Source: Oegoconia quadripuncta (Eukaryota > Arthropoda > Insecta > Lepidoptera > Autostichidae). Taken from it: a stretch of 64,000 bases of DNA. The translations under genes and the position numbers were made by a program. This document shows positions 1 to 10,530 of this stretch, piece after piece. How positions within the stretch are numbered: the first letter of the stretch is position 1; each line of letters begins with the position of its first letter. The stretch lies in assembly GCA_949316235.1 (NCBI GenBank), contig OX438752.1:2875001-2939000 (forward strand), read 5' to 3'. Under the pieces are notes generated by a model. The model saw only the letters and a program-made list of their open reading frames with translations, ran no database searches and was not told the origin of the DNA.

Positions 1-780
1 CTGCAACAGCGGGAGGCCCGGAGAGGCGGCGATAAGGGACACCGCCCCTCCAAACCTCCCGCCGTCTCCCCCCTCCCCGAAAAGAGGGGGGGGGGCGCCG
101 CTTCCCACGACCTCTCGTCGACGGCCGCAGCCTTAGCTGCAGTCGTAGAGGAGAGGTCGCCCATGTGCTGCAGACGATTCCGCGGCGTCCCCTGCCCATA
201 TGGACATATGGGCATTCCTCAGGGAGCGCCGCTTCCTCGCCGCAGCCCGCTGTGGTGGAATTCGCCCTCCACCATCCCTCGTCGCTCCACTCCCGAAAAC
301 GAATTTTCGGGAGTGGGACGACGAGGCCCGCCTCGGCGCCGAGACTTGGGCTGGTTTTTATAGAGGTTTTCCTTCCTCGCGGTCCGGGCGGTTAGGCCAA
401 GACCCTCGGTCCCGGACTGCAGCTGAAAGCCGCGGTCCCGGATTACGAGCCCGGCGGTGGCAAGGGGTAGGAGGTCCCCCCTAACCTCCTCCCCAGGCCT
501 GCTCGGCGGCAGTGCGAGTGCACACCGAGCCCACCCTTACTCCCCCACTAGGAGGGGAGCGTCTCCTGCTCCATCCGCAGTGCCCTCTGCTAAACCAGAG
601 GGACACGCGGAGGAGCCCCCCGGTGTCAGACTATTCGCCATCGGTCAACAAGAACCCTTAAAAGGGAAGTTGTTGACCGATGCCCAGGGTGCACCGGCCC
701 AACGACTACCGTTCCCCCCAAACGCAGAGGGGACAAGTAGCCATCAGGCACACGAGGAGGTTGTCTGACATCGCACCCCA
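1..780. other. GC-rich block of unknown origin
   Basis: Strikingly GC-rich and rich in C and G runs compared with the AT-rich remainder; composition changes abruptly near 780-830. Open frames occur on the plus strand (for example 457-768, ending HQAHEEVV) but are Pro/Arg/Ala-rich with no recognised domain. It could be part of a GC-rich non-LTR retrotransposon or a host 5' UTR/CpG island. It contains the hairpin at 639-682. Confidence 0.35.
639..682. other. Nested hairpin
   Basis: A 13-bp perfect stem (catcggtcaacaa / ttgttgaccgatg) at 639-651 and 670-682 encloses a second palindrome, cccttaaaaggg, at 655-666. This is strong secondary structure inside the GC-rich block, as seen in some retroelement UTRs. 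Confidence 0.7.
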
Positions 781-1264
781 ATATGCCCTTACCTGCCCTT
801 ACGGTAAAAAACCATCATAGAATAAAGAATTAATTGTGTCATTTGACGGTCGCGTTTGTAGCCCATTCCACATAATTACATCATTAAATTAAATAAATAA
901 TGAAAACTTCGAGAAAATATGAGTTCTAAATAATTATCGGATGATACGAACTCTACGAAAAAAATAATTAAACTACCTCTGTCAATACCTTCTATTTCAC
1001 TAACCTAATATGCCCAATGTTTTCCTTACGCTAAAGAAATTCATCCGGTATATATAAATTTGAAGGCATTGTGACCAGGCACAGTGTATATGGATATAAT
1101 TAATCTTTACTTAAATCTCAAAATATGCTCGTTGTTTTCGTTTGCAAAAAATAAATACCCATTCTCAGAGTACAGCTCTTTCCTATAACCTACAGAGATC
1201 TGATAAACTTACTTCATTTGTAATATGATTAGCTGTGTTAGTTTAACTTTATCAACAGTCTTAC
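781..1264. other. AT-rich sequence, nothing recognised
   Basis: No open frame, repeat family or RNA signal was recognised on either strand. Confidence 0.5.
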
Positions 1265-1622
1265 ATGCGTCCAACACTGGGGTACAGCCTCCTCTCACTG
1301 GGAGAGGGTATGGACCAATACCCATCACACGGGCTCAGTGCGGATTGGTCGCTTAGTGTGAGAGACTAGTTTCCACCTGACAGTCAATGTTTTAAGCTGC
1401 CTCTGTATGCTACGGTCTTGGTTTAACGACTGCCTTCAATTGAAAACAACCGGGACCGACCGACCGGGGTTTTATGATGCCTCAAAGGCCGGCAACGCAT
1501 CTGTGACCCTTTTGGTGGTGCGGGTGTCCATGGGCGGCGGTGATGGCTTTCCATCAGGTGACCCGCGTGCTCGTTTGCCGCCCTCTCATATAAAAAAAAA
1601 TGATCACCCATCCAAGGACTGA
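1265..1622 (+). repeat. Interspersed retroelement tail
   Basis: Ends 'gtgtccatgggcggcggtga', then 'ccatcaggtgaccc', 'gctcgtttgcc' and a short A run near 1592-1600. I recognise this as a widespread lepidopteran retroelement 3' end. The small open frames here have no coding support. Confidence 0.55.
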
Positions 1623-1639
1623 CCGCGCCAGTCGTTGCT

Positions 1640-2100
1640 TAACTACGCTAATCAGTTTAACTTACAAATAATAATTCATGAATTAGGTTACCTATACTTT
1701 TAGAATTATACAAAATATAATTTTTCTGTTCATTGCAAAATAAAATCAATATGTGGTCAATTACTGCTTGCATAAAAACTGGTCACTAGTAACACAGTAT
1801 ATTAAGATATTGCAAAAGGGGTGTTGGGTCAAATATAGTTTGAGAATCTGAGATCCTGATTGACGTGTGTATCTGTTTACTTACGAGTGACTGATCATGT
1901 TCAAACAGTGATAGCTAAGATAAAATGTGAACTGAACTTTGAATATTCAACTGAGGGTTTGTTTGATAACGCGGTACGAGCATGTGGTTGTGTGTGTCAA
2001 GTATTTGTCCAGACGTATCTCAATAATGAGTGGTCCGATTTGAGTGTGGTTTAGCTTATATTCAAGATTTTTTTATTATGATGAAAATCGGGTCAGCCGT
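1640..2100. other. AT-rich sequence, nothing recognised
   Basis: A 64-codon plus-strand open frame at 1860-2054 has no recognisable similarity or start context. Confidence 0.4.
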
Positions 2101-2102
2101 TT

Positions 2103-2180
2103 TTTAGATACAATACAATACAATACAAATACACTTTATTGCACAGATACTTGCACTTTATAGATATTTAACTTTTAATA
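2103..2180 (-). repeat. Non-LTR 3' end with ATACA repeats
   Basis: Short (atacaa)n run followed by 'cactttattgcacagatac'. Read on the minus strand this is an '...aataaagtgtatttgtattg' retroelement terminus, like the plus-strand one at 17440-17565. Confidence 0.55.
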
Positions 2181-2212
2181 CAACACATGGCCGAATGTAA
2201 ACAATAATACAA

Positions 2213-2375
2213 AACGGAGGTCGCGGGTTCGATTCCCATTTCGGTGTACATATTCAGTACTCGGTTTTGTAAATGTCTTTTGTATATTGTATTTTTACAT
2301 GTCGGCTTGTCTAGCTACTCTGTGTTTGAAACATAGCAAGTTGTCCAAATAAATTGGGGGGCTTGAGACCGCTTC
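2213..2375 (+). repeat. Diverged tRNA-derived SINE fragment
   Basis: Contains a B-box-like 'gtcgcgggttcgattccc' and then 'cagtactcggttttg', related to family C but with a different body. Confidence 0.45.
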
Positions 2376-2467
2376 ATCATCAAATCCGTGGTGCATAATA
2401 TTGATAACAGATTCATAAATATTTGGGCATTTAAAATTTTAAATAGATTCAGCCGTTTGGCGCTACA

Positions 2468-2875
2468 AGGGTGTTACCAGACCAATCGATCGATCGTCGA
2501 TCGACGTCATCGATCGATGGTCGAATGGAATAGTCGGCGTCGATCGAGCTGCTTGATCAGCCGCGCCGCGCGCCGTTCGCTCACCTGCTACCCGTCTGCA
2601 TCTCTTGCGTCATATAGTATCTAATAATAGTACGATAGCAACATCGTACTGCACAACAACACATCCTCTTGTGAATACATTTTGAAAGAAACTGGTGGTA
2701 TATAGCCGGGGTTAATCGATCAACGTCGACCGGTGCCATCGAACGGCAAGCGATTGATTGGTTAGTCGAATGTTATCTCTCGATCAATTAAAGCTACCAG
2801 ACCAGTCGATCAACCTCGATCAACATTGACCGATGCCGTCCATCGACAATCGATCGATTGGTCTGGTAACACCCT
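2468..2875. mobile_element. MITE with 27-bp terminal inverted repeats
   Basis: Termini 2468-2494 and 2849-2875 are perfect inverted copies (agggtgttaccagaccaatc... and its complement). The interior is dense in ATCGATCG motifs and carries diverged subterminal copies such as 'accagaccagtcgatcaacc' near 2796. It has no coding capacity: a non-autonomous DNA element. Confidence 0.75.
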
Positions 2876-3354
2876 AATATCGCAAACACCCATAGGCTCT
2901 TATAACCCCATCTTTGCTTCTCGGGTTTAAATTAATAGTCTCCATTCATAAAGTTAAAAATATTTAAAAATGTTGGTAAACGAACATTAAAAAGTACTTA
3001 ATTTAAAAAAAAAATCAAACTCGTCTCAACAACGATATCCCACCGTTCGATAACCGGGATCCCGCAGCCGTCAGCGGATCTGTCGATGAAATAAAATCCC
3101 GGGGATAAAATCCCGTGAATTCCCCGGGGATCCCACTTCGAATATTAAGGGGGCCTTTTCATCAGTCGGGCCCAACAAATTGGGTTGGTCTGAATGATTT
3201 ATGAGCTATAAGTGGGGGGAGGTTCGATGTACAATGCTACCGATTCTTTGTGTAATGTAATGACCCTGGCTCTCGTATCGTAAATATCTTTTTTTTTGGG
3301 GTTCCTTCAACTGGACGCCCTGACATTTAGCCTATCGACATTGACTATGACATT
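2876..3354. other. No recognised feature
   Basis: AT-rich with a short local inverted segment around 3098-3132 (cccggggat / atcccgtgaattccccgggg). No gene or repeat family was identified. Confidence 0.4.
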
Positions 3355-3355
3355 G

Positions 3356-3590
3356 ACGACCGATTGGGGTAGTGGATAGTGACCCTGTCAGCGCAACCAA
3401 TGGTTGCGGGTTCGAATCCCGCGACGGGAAATGTTTGTGTGATGAATACGAACATTTATTCCTGAGTCATGGATGTTTATATAAATATTTATGTATGTTT
3501 ATCCGTTATCTAGTATCCATAGTACAAGCTTTGCTTAGTTTGGGACTAGATGATTGGTGTAAGTGTCCGAAATATATTTTTTTAATTATT
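3356..3590 (+). repeat. SINE family A, near full length
   Basis: tRNA-like head 'gattggggtagtggatagtg' (A box) and 'ggttgcgggttcgaatcccg' (B box), then a body ending 'gggactagatgattggtgta' and an AT-rich tail. It is transcribed toward higher coordinates if active. Confidence 0.85.
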
Positions 3591-3601
3591 ATTATCTGTT
3601 T

Positions 3602-3900
3602 TTACCCGACTGCCCAAGAAAGGAGGGTAATGTTTTTCGAGTGTATGTATGTAAGCATTGCTATAATAATAAATGGCTTGTGTGTATGTCCAAGGATATT
3701 TATTTATTTTATTTATTTATTCGACAGAACCATCAGCTTGTCAAACAGATACACTTCACTGCGTCTTTTCCGTGAATGTGTGCCAACGTGATAGCTGTGT
3801 TCGAGGGTCATACGCGACGGTAAAAGAAGTGGGAGAATAAAAGAAATGTTGTTGTAGCAAAAATAACTACACGCCATTGTTGTGCGGTTTTCGGGATGCT
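3602..3900. repeat. Retroelement-derived fragment
   Basis: 'acccgactgcccaagaaa' at about 3605 is shared with 37255, so this is a second dispersed family. The rest is AT-rich with no coding signal. Confidence 0.4.
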
Positions 3901-4183
3901 GACGGTCGGAGTGTTTTTTTTAGTTATCTTTATTATATCGGTAACATTAAAACTAAAAGAAAACCAACCAAATGAAGGAGTTAACTCACGTTAGATTATA
4001 ACGAAACTGAGGATTTACTAAACGGCTCGCATAAAAAAAACACACACACACATACATTCACGCACGCACGCACACGCACCAATACATTTCCTATCATTTA
4101 AATTTTACTTCTTTTTATTTTTATAGTTTCCTATTTTTGTCACAGATTTATGTCACTTAGAACATATCAGTCGTTATTAATAT

Positions 4184-4462
4184 TGACGACCTGTTTGGTG
4201 TAGTGGTTATAGAAACTCTGACCACCATACCAAAAGGTTGCGGGTTCGAATCCCGCTAGGGGCATACGTTTGTGTGATGAATACGGACATGTGTACCCGA
4301 GTTATGGATGTTTTCATTTATAATAAGTATTTATTTACAAAAAAAAATGTATTTATGTAGTATATCAACCATAGGTATTGCATCCACAAAACAAGCCTAT
4401 AGTTGCTTACTGTGGAACTAGATGGCGCTGTGTGTATGTCTAAGGATATTTATTATTATTAT
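4184..4462 (+). repeat. SINE family B, near full length
   Basis: Head 'gtttggtgtagtggttatag' and 'aggttgcgggttcgaatccc'. Body with 'gagttatggatgttttcatt', 'atagttgcttactgtggaac' and 'tagatggcgctgtgtgtatg'. Ends in TTATT repeats. Confidence 0.85.
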
Positions 4463-4808
4463 TATTAATATGATCTCCGTCCGAGGGGTGGAACCTGGTG
4501 ATCTGTAACACAGAGATATCCTTTTCAGACACCAGATTCTAACACACATTCTACTGATCAATGATTGAAAATGTTAAACTTTTATTATTGTAACTTTATT
4601 TGTGAGAATGAAATAAACAAATTGAATATCATTAAATAAATTAAAAAACACACAAACACTCCAATAACCACATAAGCAAAATTACACATTTCACAACGAC
4701 AGTGCAATTCTGCGACATACACAGTTCAGTTGAGCGAGATTTCTATTGAACGACAGTATATCATTTTACTTATTTATTTATTTTTTATATCTATTGCGTA
4801 CCTATTTC
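4463..4808. other. No recognised feature
   Basis: AT-rich spacer between two SINEs; no gene or known repeat recognised. Confidence 0.4.
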
Positions 4809-5050
4809 GACGACCGGTTGGTGTAGTGGATAGTGACCCTGTCAGCGAAACCAACGGTTGCGGGTTCAAATCCCGCGGAGGGGTAAATGTTTGTGTGATG
4901 AATACGAACATTTAATTTTATTCCCGAGTCATGGATGTTTATATAAATATTTATGTATGTTTATCCGTTATCTAGTATCCATAGCACAAGCTTTGCTTAG
5001 TTTGGGACTAGATGATTGGTGTAAGTGTCCGAAATATTTATTTATTTAGT
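4809..5050 (+). repeat. SINE family A, near full length
   Basis: Head with 'ggttggtgtagtggatagtg' and B box 'ggttgcgggttcaaatcccg' (one B-box change, cgaat to caaat). The body is intact to 'gattggtgtaagtgtccgaa'. Confidence 0.85.
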
Positions 5051-5189
5051 CATTATGATAGTGGAAGAGCGAGGACCCAACTGACAAAAACTGTATTATA
5101 AAAGAGGTTGTTTTGAATAAATAAAGCTTGATAAAAGAACTAGATCGTTAATGGAATCATAGATTCGATTAACTTATTATCCAACTGAC

Positions 5190-5345
5190 AATACAATAAA
5201 ATACTATATTAAATACTCTTTATTGGCCAAAATAATTTACAATAATTTTTTGATGATAACAATAGAACACAATTAGGCGGTCTTATAACTAAAAGCGATC
5301 TCTTCCAGACAACCCACAGCTATGGGACATTTGTAGGTAGAAAAA
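5190..5345 (-). repeat. Non-LTR 3' UTR fragment
   Basis: 'actctttattggccaaaata' and 'ttttgatgataacaatagaa' are the reverse complement of the plus-strand copy at 17440-17545, so this is a minus-strand retroelement 3' end. Confidence 0.65.
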
Positions 5346-5694
5346 CAGGCAGGGTGCACGATACTACCAACTAAAGAAATAATTATAGATAAGTATGCAT
5401 AAATATAATAATAATATCATATTAATAGACTTACTTAATAATATAAATATATATAAATAAATATAAATACTTAATACATAGTGTAAAACACAATCGCTAG
5501 AAGCACTTACAGATAGTCAACTAATCTTCACGACGCGGGAGTTAACGAAGAGAAAAAAGTCAGAGACCTAATTAGTGGTTTTTGATTTGAAATTTAAAAA
5601 TATTTAAAGATTGAGCTTTCCTAATGGATTCCAACTAACTAAATATTAATCATATATATCCCAAACTCATCACCCACATTCAACGTTTTTTTCT

Positions 5695-5890
5695 GTCCAT
5701 TTCAATCAATCAGCGTCATCATATCAACAACAGGACGTCTGCTGAACATAGGCTTCACCATAACATTACATAGTGACAGGCTGGAAGCGGTCACCTTCTG
5801 AGCATATGTACTACGCTGCTACTCGAGAACCTTAATGTCCCGCCGGCCATTAGTTCTTCGAGCGTGCCCGGTCCACTGTCACTTAAATGT
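5695..5890 (-). repeat. RTE-like ORF2 tail fragment
   Basis: 'gcgtcatcatatcaacaaca' and 'aatgtcccgccggccattag', with 'ttcgagcgtgcccggtccac', parallel the minus-strand retroelement tails at 43590 and 49340. Too decayed to translate usefully. Confidence 0.45.
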
Positions 5891-5904
5891 GCAAAAAAAC
5901 AATT

Positions 5905-6300
5905 CTAGAAAAAGTTTTTTTTTTGTACAATGTTTTCAGTGTTTTACAGGATACATTTCGGTGAGTGTGCGATGGAGTTGCACGATGTTATTCCACCGTC
6001 CCCTTCCCATCTTCGGACAACCTGGCGCGGGGAGGGATTCCATCCATAATGTTGTCAACATACCGAACATCCGCACTAAGCGCTTTGCTTCATCATTTAT
6101 AATGCGGACTGCTAAGGTATGCAACTCACTGCCCGCGTCGTTTTTTCCCGACACATACAACCTTGGGATCTTCAAGTCTAGAGTGAATAGGCATTTACTG
6201 GGTGCGCGTGATACATCTTCGGCTACATCGTCACTTTCCATCAGGTGAGATTGCAGTCAAACGCGAAACCAGTTTTTAATAAAAAAAAAAAAAGAAAAAA
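5905..6300 (+). pseudogene. Non-LTR retrotransposon ORF2 C-terminus (family F)
   Basis: A plus-strand frame encodes SFIMRTAKVCNSLPASFF followed by YNLGIFKSRVNRHLLG, a typical end of a reverse-transcriptase ORF. It stops near 6247 and is followed by an A-rich stretch (6280-6300). No RT core is present, so it is a dead 5'-truncated copy. The same family is seen on the minus strand at 8020 and 44400. Confidence 0.7.
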
Positions 6301-6655
6301 ACCAATATGAAAAACAAAAAGAAATTTTAAGGCGGTAATTACAGCCGGCAAACCAATATCCTCATGCAAACAGCGGTTCCTAAATAAGTCATGGAAATAA
6401 AGGCCACAAATAAGCCACGGTTTAAAGTCACAGCGAAATGAGGCGAAGCATCAAATTCCACGAATAATTATTTGCGTTCACAAACAATTTTCCAAACGCT
6501 CTGTACAAACACGCCGTGTTTACCGAGATATATTCGACGGAAACAAGACGCCACGGCTCGGCTTGACAAATCTCCTTAGTCACGCACTCGTCCTGGGCGT
6601 AATCAGGGTTGCCGCTAAATCGTAACAAAATTAAAAACTTAACAGCTTTCTGGGT
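6301..6655. other. No recognised feature
   Basis: Mixed composition; minus-strand frame 6428-6628 has no recognisable domain. Confidence 0.4.
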
Positions 6656-6659
6656 AAAG

Positions 6660-6900
6660 GTAATAGCGTAATGGGATTAGGCGGGTCACCTCTGCAGAAT
6701 GCCACAGGAAAAATGGGCCCCAGCATGCCCACTGATTGGATTCCACATGATAGCCAGCGCGGCAGAGGTAGGCCCAAAAACCAATGGAGCGATGAGCTGA
6801 ATTCTTTCAGCAATGAGTGGAGAGATATTGCACTGGACAGAGACGTGACAAATAATGATAAACCTATGGATACTTGATAAAGAATAACATACATGAATAT
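6660..6900 (+). pseudogene. Retrotransposon ORF2 tail remnant
   Basis: Frame contains RGRGRPKNQWSDELNSF and EWRDIALDRD. 'GRGRPK..W.D' is the familiar extreme C-terminus of insect RTE-type and related retrotransposon polyproteins. The rest of the element is absent. Confidence 0.65.
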
Positions 6901-7400
6901 TTATTTAACACTTTATTGCATACACAGAAAACAATTACAGTGATACTTAAGAGTAAGATATACAAAAGGCGAGCTTATCCCTAAAAGAGATATCTTCCAG
7001 CAAACCCAACAGGAAATAACAATAGTGAAGGGGAAACATAGAGTGCACACAAGTAAAATGAAAATAAGAAAATAAATATTAAGTACATAAATAAGCCTAC
7101 GAATATATAAATGAATATATTATTACATATATTAATAAATATATAAATAAACAATGGTTATTGACAGGACCCAAGATAATGCTCTTTCAAACGGAATTTA
7201 AAAATGGGCAATGACTGGCTGTCGCGTATATTAGTGGGAAGTGAGTTCCACAGCCTGACTGCATGAACAGAGAACGAGAAACTATAAAAATCAGTGCTAT
7301 TAGGATGGAAACGTAGTAGAGTGGACATGTGTGATCGGGAGAGACTAGTGGGAGACCGTAGAAAGCTAAAGCGATCTCGCAGGTAGTTTGGATATAAATG
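6900..7400 (-). pseudogene. Non-LTR 3' UTR and ORF2 end
   Basis: On the minus strand, 7400 to about 7165 translates to segments such as VHAVRLWNSLP and FKFRLKEHYLG, a reverse-transcriptase ORF end. It is followed (7160-6900) by an AT-rich UTR ending '...gcaataaagtgttaaata'. The copy at 54160-54450 shares this UTR on the plus strand. Confidence 0.6.
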
Positions 7401-7408
7401 ATTGAATA

Positions 7409-7456
7409 TAAACTAATTTATGGATGATTTAAATAAAACATCCATAAATTAGTTTA
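7409..7456. other. 18-bp perfect hairpin
   Basis: taaactaatttatggatg at 7409-7426 is complementary to 7439-7456 with a 12-nt loop. Confidence 0.8.
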
Positions 7457-8019
7457 CTATTGATTCTATGTAAATATATAAGTAAATAAAAATAAATATT
7501 TGTCGGACAATCAATACTTTACACAATTTCTAAAGAAATTCAGTGGCGTAGAGAAATCAACGAAAGGTTCCTTTACAATAAAGATTCCGTAACCCTAAAC
7601 ACCTAAATGAAATTTTAAGATCCACAAAAACTGAAATATCACAAGTAATTAAATTGATTACGGCGATAATAATCCGGGGAAAACAAAATGTTACGTTGGT
7701 ATGAACAAATTTCTTCAGTCACGCAACGTACCACAATTTTATAACACAAATTGTTTTATTTTTTTACACGCACTGTATAATCGACCGCAAGTCAAGCGTA
7801 ACATATGTACTTGTTGCTTGGCGTTAAGGTTAAAATTAAACAAAAACCTGTAGGCCACCGTACAAGCAAAATTTAGTTATCGTGATTTTTTTGATAAAGG
7901 TAATACAATGTGGTGTTGTGTTATATATTAATCATCATGTTTCATACCTACATTTACATACATATGGGGTGTTTGTGTATAAAAATGTATTTATACGACT
8001 AACCAATACGATAACTATA
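7457..8019. other. AT-rich sequence, nothing recognised
   Basis: No gene, RNA or repeat family recognised. Confidence 0.4.
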
Positions 8020-8340
8020 GAATTGACTGGATACGCGTTTGACCGTAATCTCCCTGATGGAAAGTGACGATGTGGTCGAAGATGAAGCACGCGATCTCAA
8101 TAGATGTCTATTCACCCAGTTCGTGAAGATCCCAAGGTAGTAGGATTCAGGAAAGACTCACACCGGAAGGAAGTTCCATGCCTTGGCTATTCGCATTATG
8201 AATGAAGAGTCGAATCGGTGGTACTAATGTTCGGTATGTTAACTAAATTTAAGAGATTGGTATGGATACATCTTGGAATGTCGGAGTCAGATAGAATGGA
8301 CTCTGTTTGCTGTGTTTTTGTGGCATTGAATTTGACCAGA
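8020..8340 (-). pseudogene. Non-LTR ORF2 end, family F
   Basis: 'ccctgatggaaagtgacgat' to 'ggctattcgcattatgaatg' is the reverse complement of the plus-strand copy at 5980-6250. Frame broken. Confidence 0.6.
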
Positions 8341-9036
8341 TTGACGTCGCCCTAATTGGATATATTGCTGAAAACTAACGCAGGGGAGGGAATTTATGAC
8401 TTGACTATTTGAAATAAGAATGGAAAGTCAAACCTCTTTGGTCCAATGTTCGATATGTCAACAGAATATGGGCGGAATCCTTTGACTATTCCAAAGAGCT
8501 CTCACCGAAATGCATCATGTGGAACACTAATAGACTGGCGACCTTACAACGATGTACAGGGCTCTGCAATATAATAATAATTGTATTACCTAGATGTGGC
8601 CTCCCGCAGAGTAGAAATAGGACCAGTTTCCTTCCATATTGCAAAAAGCGACTAAAGGATCTTGTTGAAAACTGCATATGCACCAGTATGGGCAGCAACG
8701 TCATTGGCGGCGATTGCTTGTAACGAGACGCCATGCGACTCGTTGGTTACAAATAAACTAAGAAAGCATGTTGTGATGATCTCACATAAAGTGAGATGAG
8801 GACAGGAATATAAAATAAAAACTACATATTGCATAGTGAGAGAAAAAAAAAAGAGGTCATTGTGGTTTTTTTTTATCAATTTTGATCACGATTAGCGGAT
8901 CGCAATCTTGATTTCAAAATATCAAGATAGTTAACAGAAGGGTTCCTCGAGATTTCTTCTTCCTGAAAAAAAAAAAAAAACAACGAGTCGCATGGCATCT
9001 CGTTACATGCCAACTCACCTTCCTAACGCGACGATT
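8341..9036. other. Unassigned sequence with a 26-bp inverted repeat pair
   Basis: No gene recognised. Segments 8719-8745 and 8981-9007 are near-perfect inverted copies (tgtaacgagacgccatgcga...), with a 15-nt A run just inside the second arm. They may be ends of a small fold-back element or two inverted retroelement pieces. Confidence 0.5.
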
Positions 9037-9240
9037 AGGGGAAAACCTTCCTATGGTAAGCGATGTATATCGCTCCACGGGAGAGACATGGCCAATCCCG
9101 CCTCCATATTCCTCCCCATGAAACTTCTATAACCTAGGTTAGACAGTGGTACTCGATTCGGCGCCTACTGAAGGTAGACGGTACCCTACGTGACTCTATT
9201 GCCACACCAGACTAATTAAAGAAAGAAATAGGGTATGTAA
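9037..9240 (-). repeat. Non-LTR 3' region, family G
   Basis: Reverse complement of the 59760-59880 segment: 'gtgactctattgccacacca', 'actaattaaagaaagaaata' and 'aggcgccgaatcgagtacca' (on the minus strand). Confidence 0.6.
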
Positions 9241-9283
9241 GTAAGAAAAAAGATTTCCCACTTCCTTGAAATGGAAATGTAGC

Positions 9284-9612
9284 CGCCTCCGTGGCTCAAT
9301 GTAAACAACATTGGGTTTACGATTCGGAGGTCGCGGGTTGGATCCCCAGCGGGGTAGGTACATGTTTAAGTACTCGGTTTGGTTGGTGGTATGGCATTTT
9401 AAATGTCCACCTGGCTAGCTACCACCATCTTATCTAAATTTGCCGCCAAGCAGCAATGTTAATAGCATAGTTGTGTTCCGGTTGTCAGAGATAAGATAGC
9501 CAGTCCCCCAAATGTGTTGGGGTTTCCGGGTCAGCACGCTTCCCCCTTCGACCTTATCTTCACTTAACATCAGGTGTAATTGAGGTCAAGTACTAACCCG
9601 TTGTGCATAAAA
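9284..9612 (+). repeat. SINE family C, near full length
   Basis: Head 'cgcctccgtggctcaatgta' (A-box-like) and 'ggaggtcgcgggttggatcc' (B box with one change). The body contains 'gtccacctggctagctacca' and the paired motifs ctta(t)ctaaat / gagataaga that could fold. Tail 'gttgtgcataaaa'. Confidence 0.85.
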
Positions 9613-9689
9613 TAAGTGTAGCCCATGAACTATTCAAGCTGTACCATCCGCAGTTCTCTAAAACAATCCTCTTGTTTAGACTATACTTA

Positions 9690-10207
9690 CATAAGGTCAC
9701 GCCTGTTTCCCGTAGGGGTAGACAGAGACCACAGACTTCCTCATGCTATACAATCCTGACACACCTTTTGCTTCATTCTCTCTCATAAATTTGTTCATAC
9801 ATCTTCGCCGGTTTCGGGTACTTTTGACATGACCGAATGGTCATAGGCGAAGACCACGGCGAGTATACCATGATCAAATTGGGAACTCTTAAAATTCTTT
9901 AACCGGCGAAGATGTATGAACAAATTTATGAGAGAGAATGAAGCAAAAGGTGTGTCAGGATTGTATAGCAAGTAAGTCTGTGGTCTCTGTCTACCCCTAC
10001 CCGATGAAATTGGGAACTCTTAAAGAATTTTAAGAGTTCCCAATTTGATCATGGTATACTCGCCGTGGTCTTCGCCTACCAACACTACCATCCACATTCG
10101 CTTCGTATATCTCTTTCGTTAGTCTTCTTTCATTCATCCTCTCCATACGACCAAACCATCTCCGCCCCCCTTTTTCAATCTTTGTCACTGCATCTTCTTT
10201 CACACTG
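9690..10207. pseudogene. Retrotransposon tail (family D) rearranged as nested inverted duplications
   Basis: Family D sequence (compare 18005-18380 and 27590-27970) occurs here as inverted pairs: 9712-9812 with 9901-10001 (about 100 bp, nearly identical), and 9844-9898 with 10024-10078 (55 bp, perfect). A short local hairpin at about 10007-10048 repeats the inner part. No intact frame remains. Confidence 0.8.
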
Positions 10208-10484
10208 CTTAACGGTGCTGCATATAGACGGTGTCCACGCCATCATCAGAAAACGTAGCGAGTCGATTTTGAAGCGCGTGTGCGGCAGCTCCAACACCAC
10301 CTGGCGGACGGGTGGGATTCGGTGATGCTGCGGCACTGGATGCTATTGCGGCTTGCACACATCCGAATAGTGCTGATTGTGCCGCAGCAGTCGTATGGTC
10401 CCTTTTGTTCACAGTTTCTTTTATAGAATTTAAGTTACTAACCAAAATATGGGTCTAATCCTGAATTAAATAATTTTATTTTAT
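10208..10484 (+). repeat. 5'-truncated LINE end (family G) inserted into family D
   Basis: Plus strand contains 'DGVHAIIRKRSESILKRVC' in frame and ends 'gggtctaatcctgaattaaa' plus a T/A-rich tail. Flanking family D sequence breaks at '...actgctta' and resumes at 'aactccctaataac', so this is a later insertion. A second copy ends the element at 58990-60240. Confidence 0.65.
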
Positions 10485-10530
10485 TTAACTCCCTAATAAC
10501 ACCATTCCTGATTCTATCTTTCAGAGTCAT
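10485..10530 (-). repeat. Resumption of family D tail
   Basis: 'ctccctaataacaccattcc' and 'gattctatctttcagagtca' continue the family D copy interrupted at 10207. Confidence 0.6.

Noticed and set aside
457..768. 103-codon frame in the GC-rich block as a host protein
   Set aside because: Long frames are expected by chance at this GC content; composition is Pro/Ala/Arg/Gly without a domain, and overlapping frames are equally open.
1860..2054. 64-codon open frame with Cys residues
   Set aside because: No recognisable domain, no splice sites in a consistent phase, and no relation to ADAM exons.
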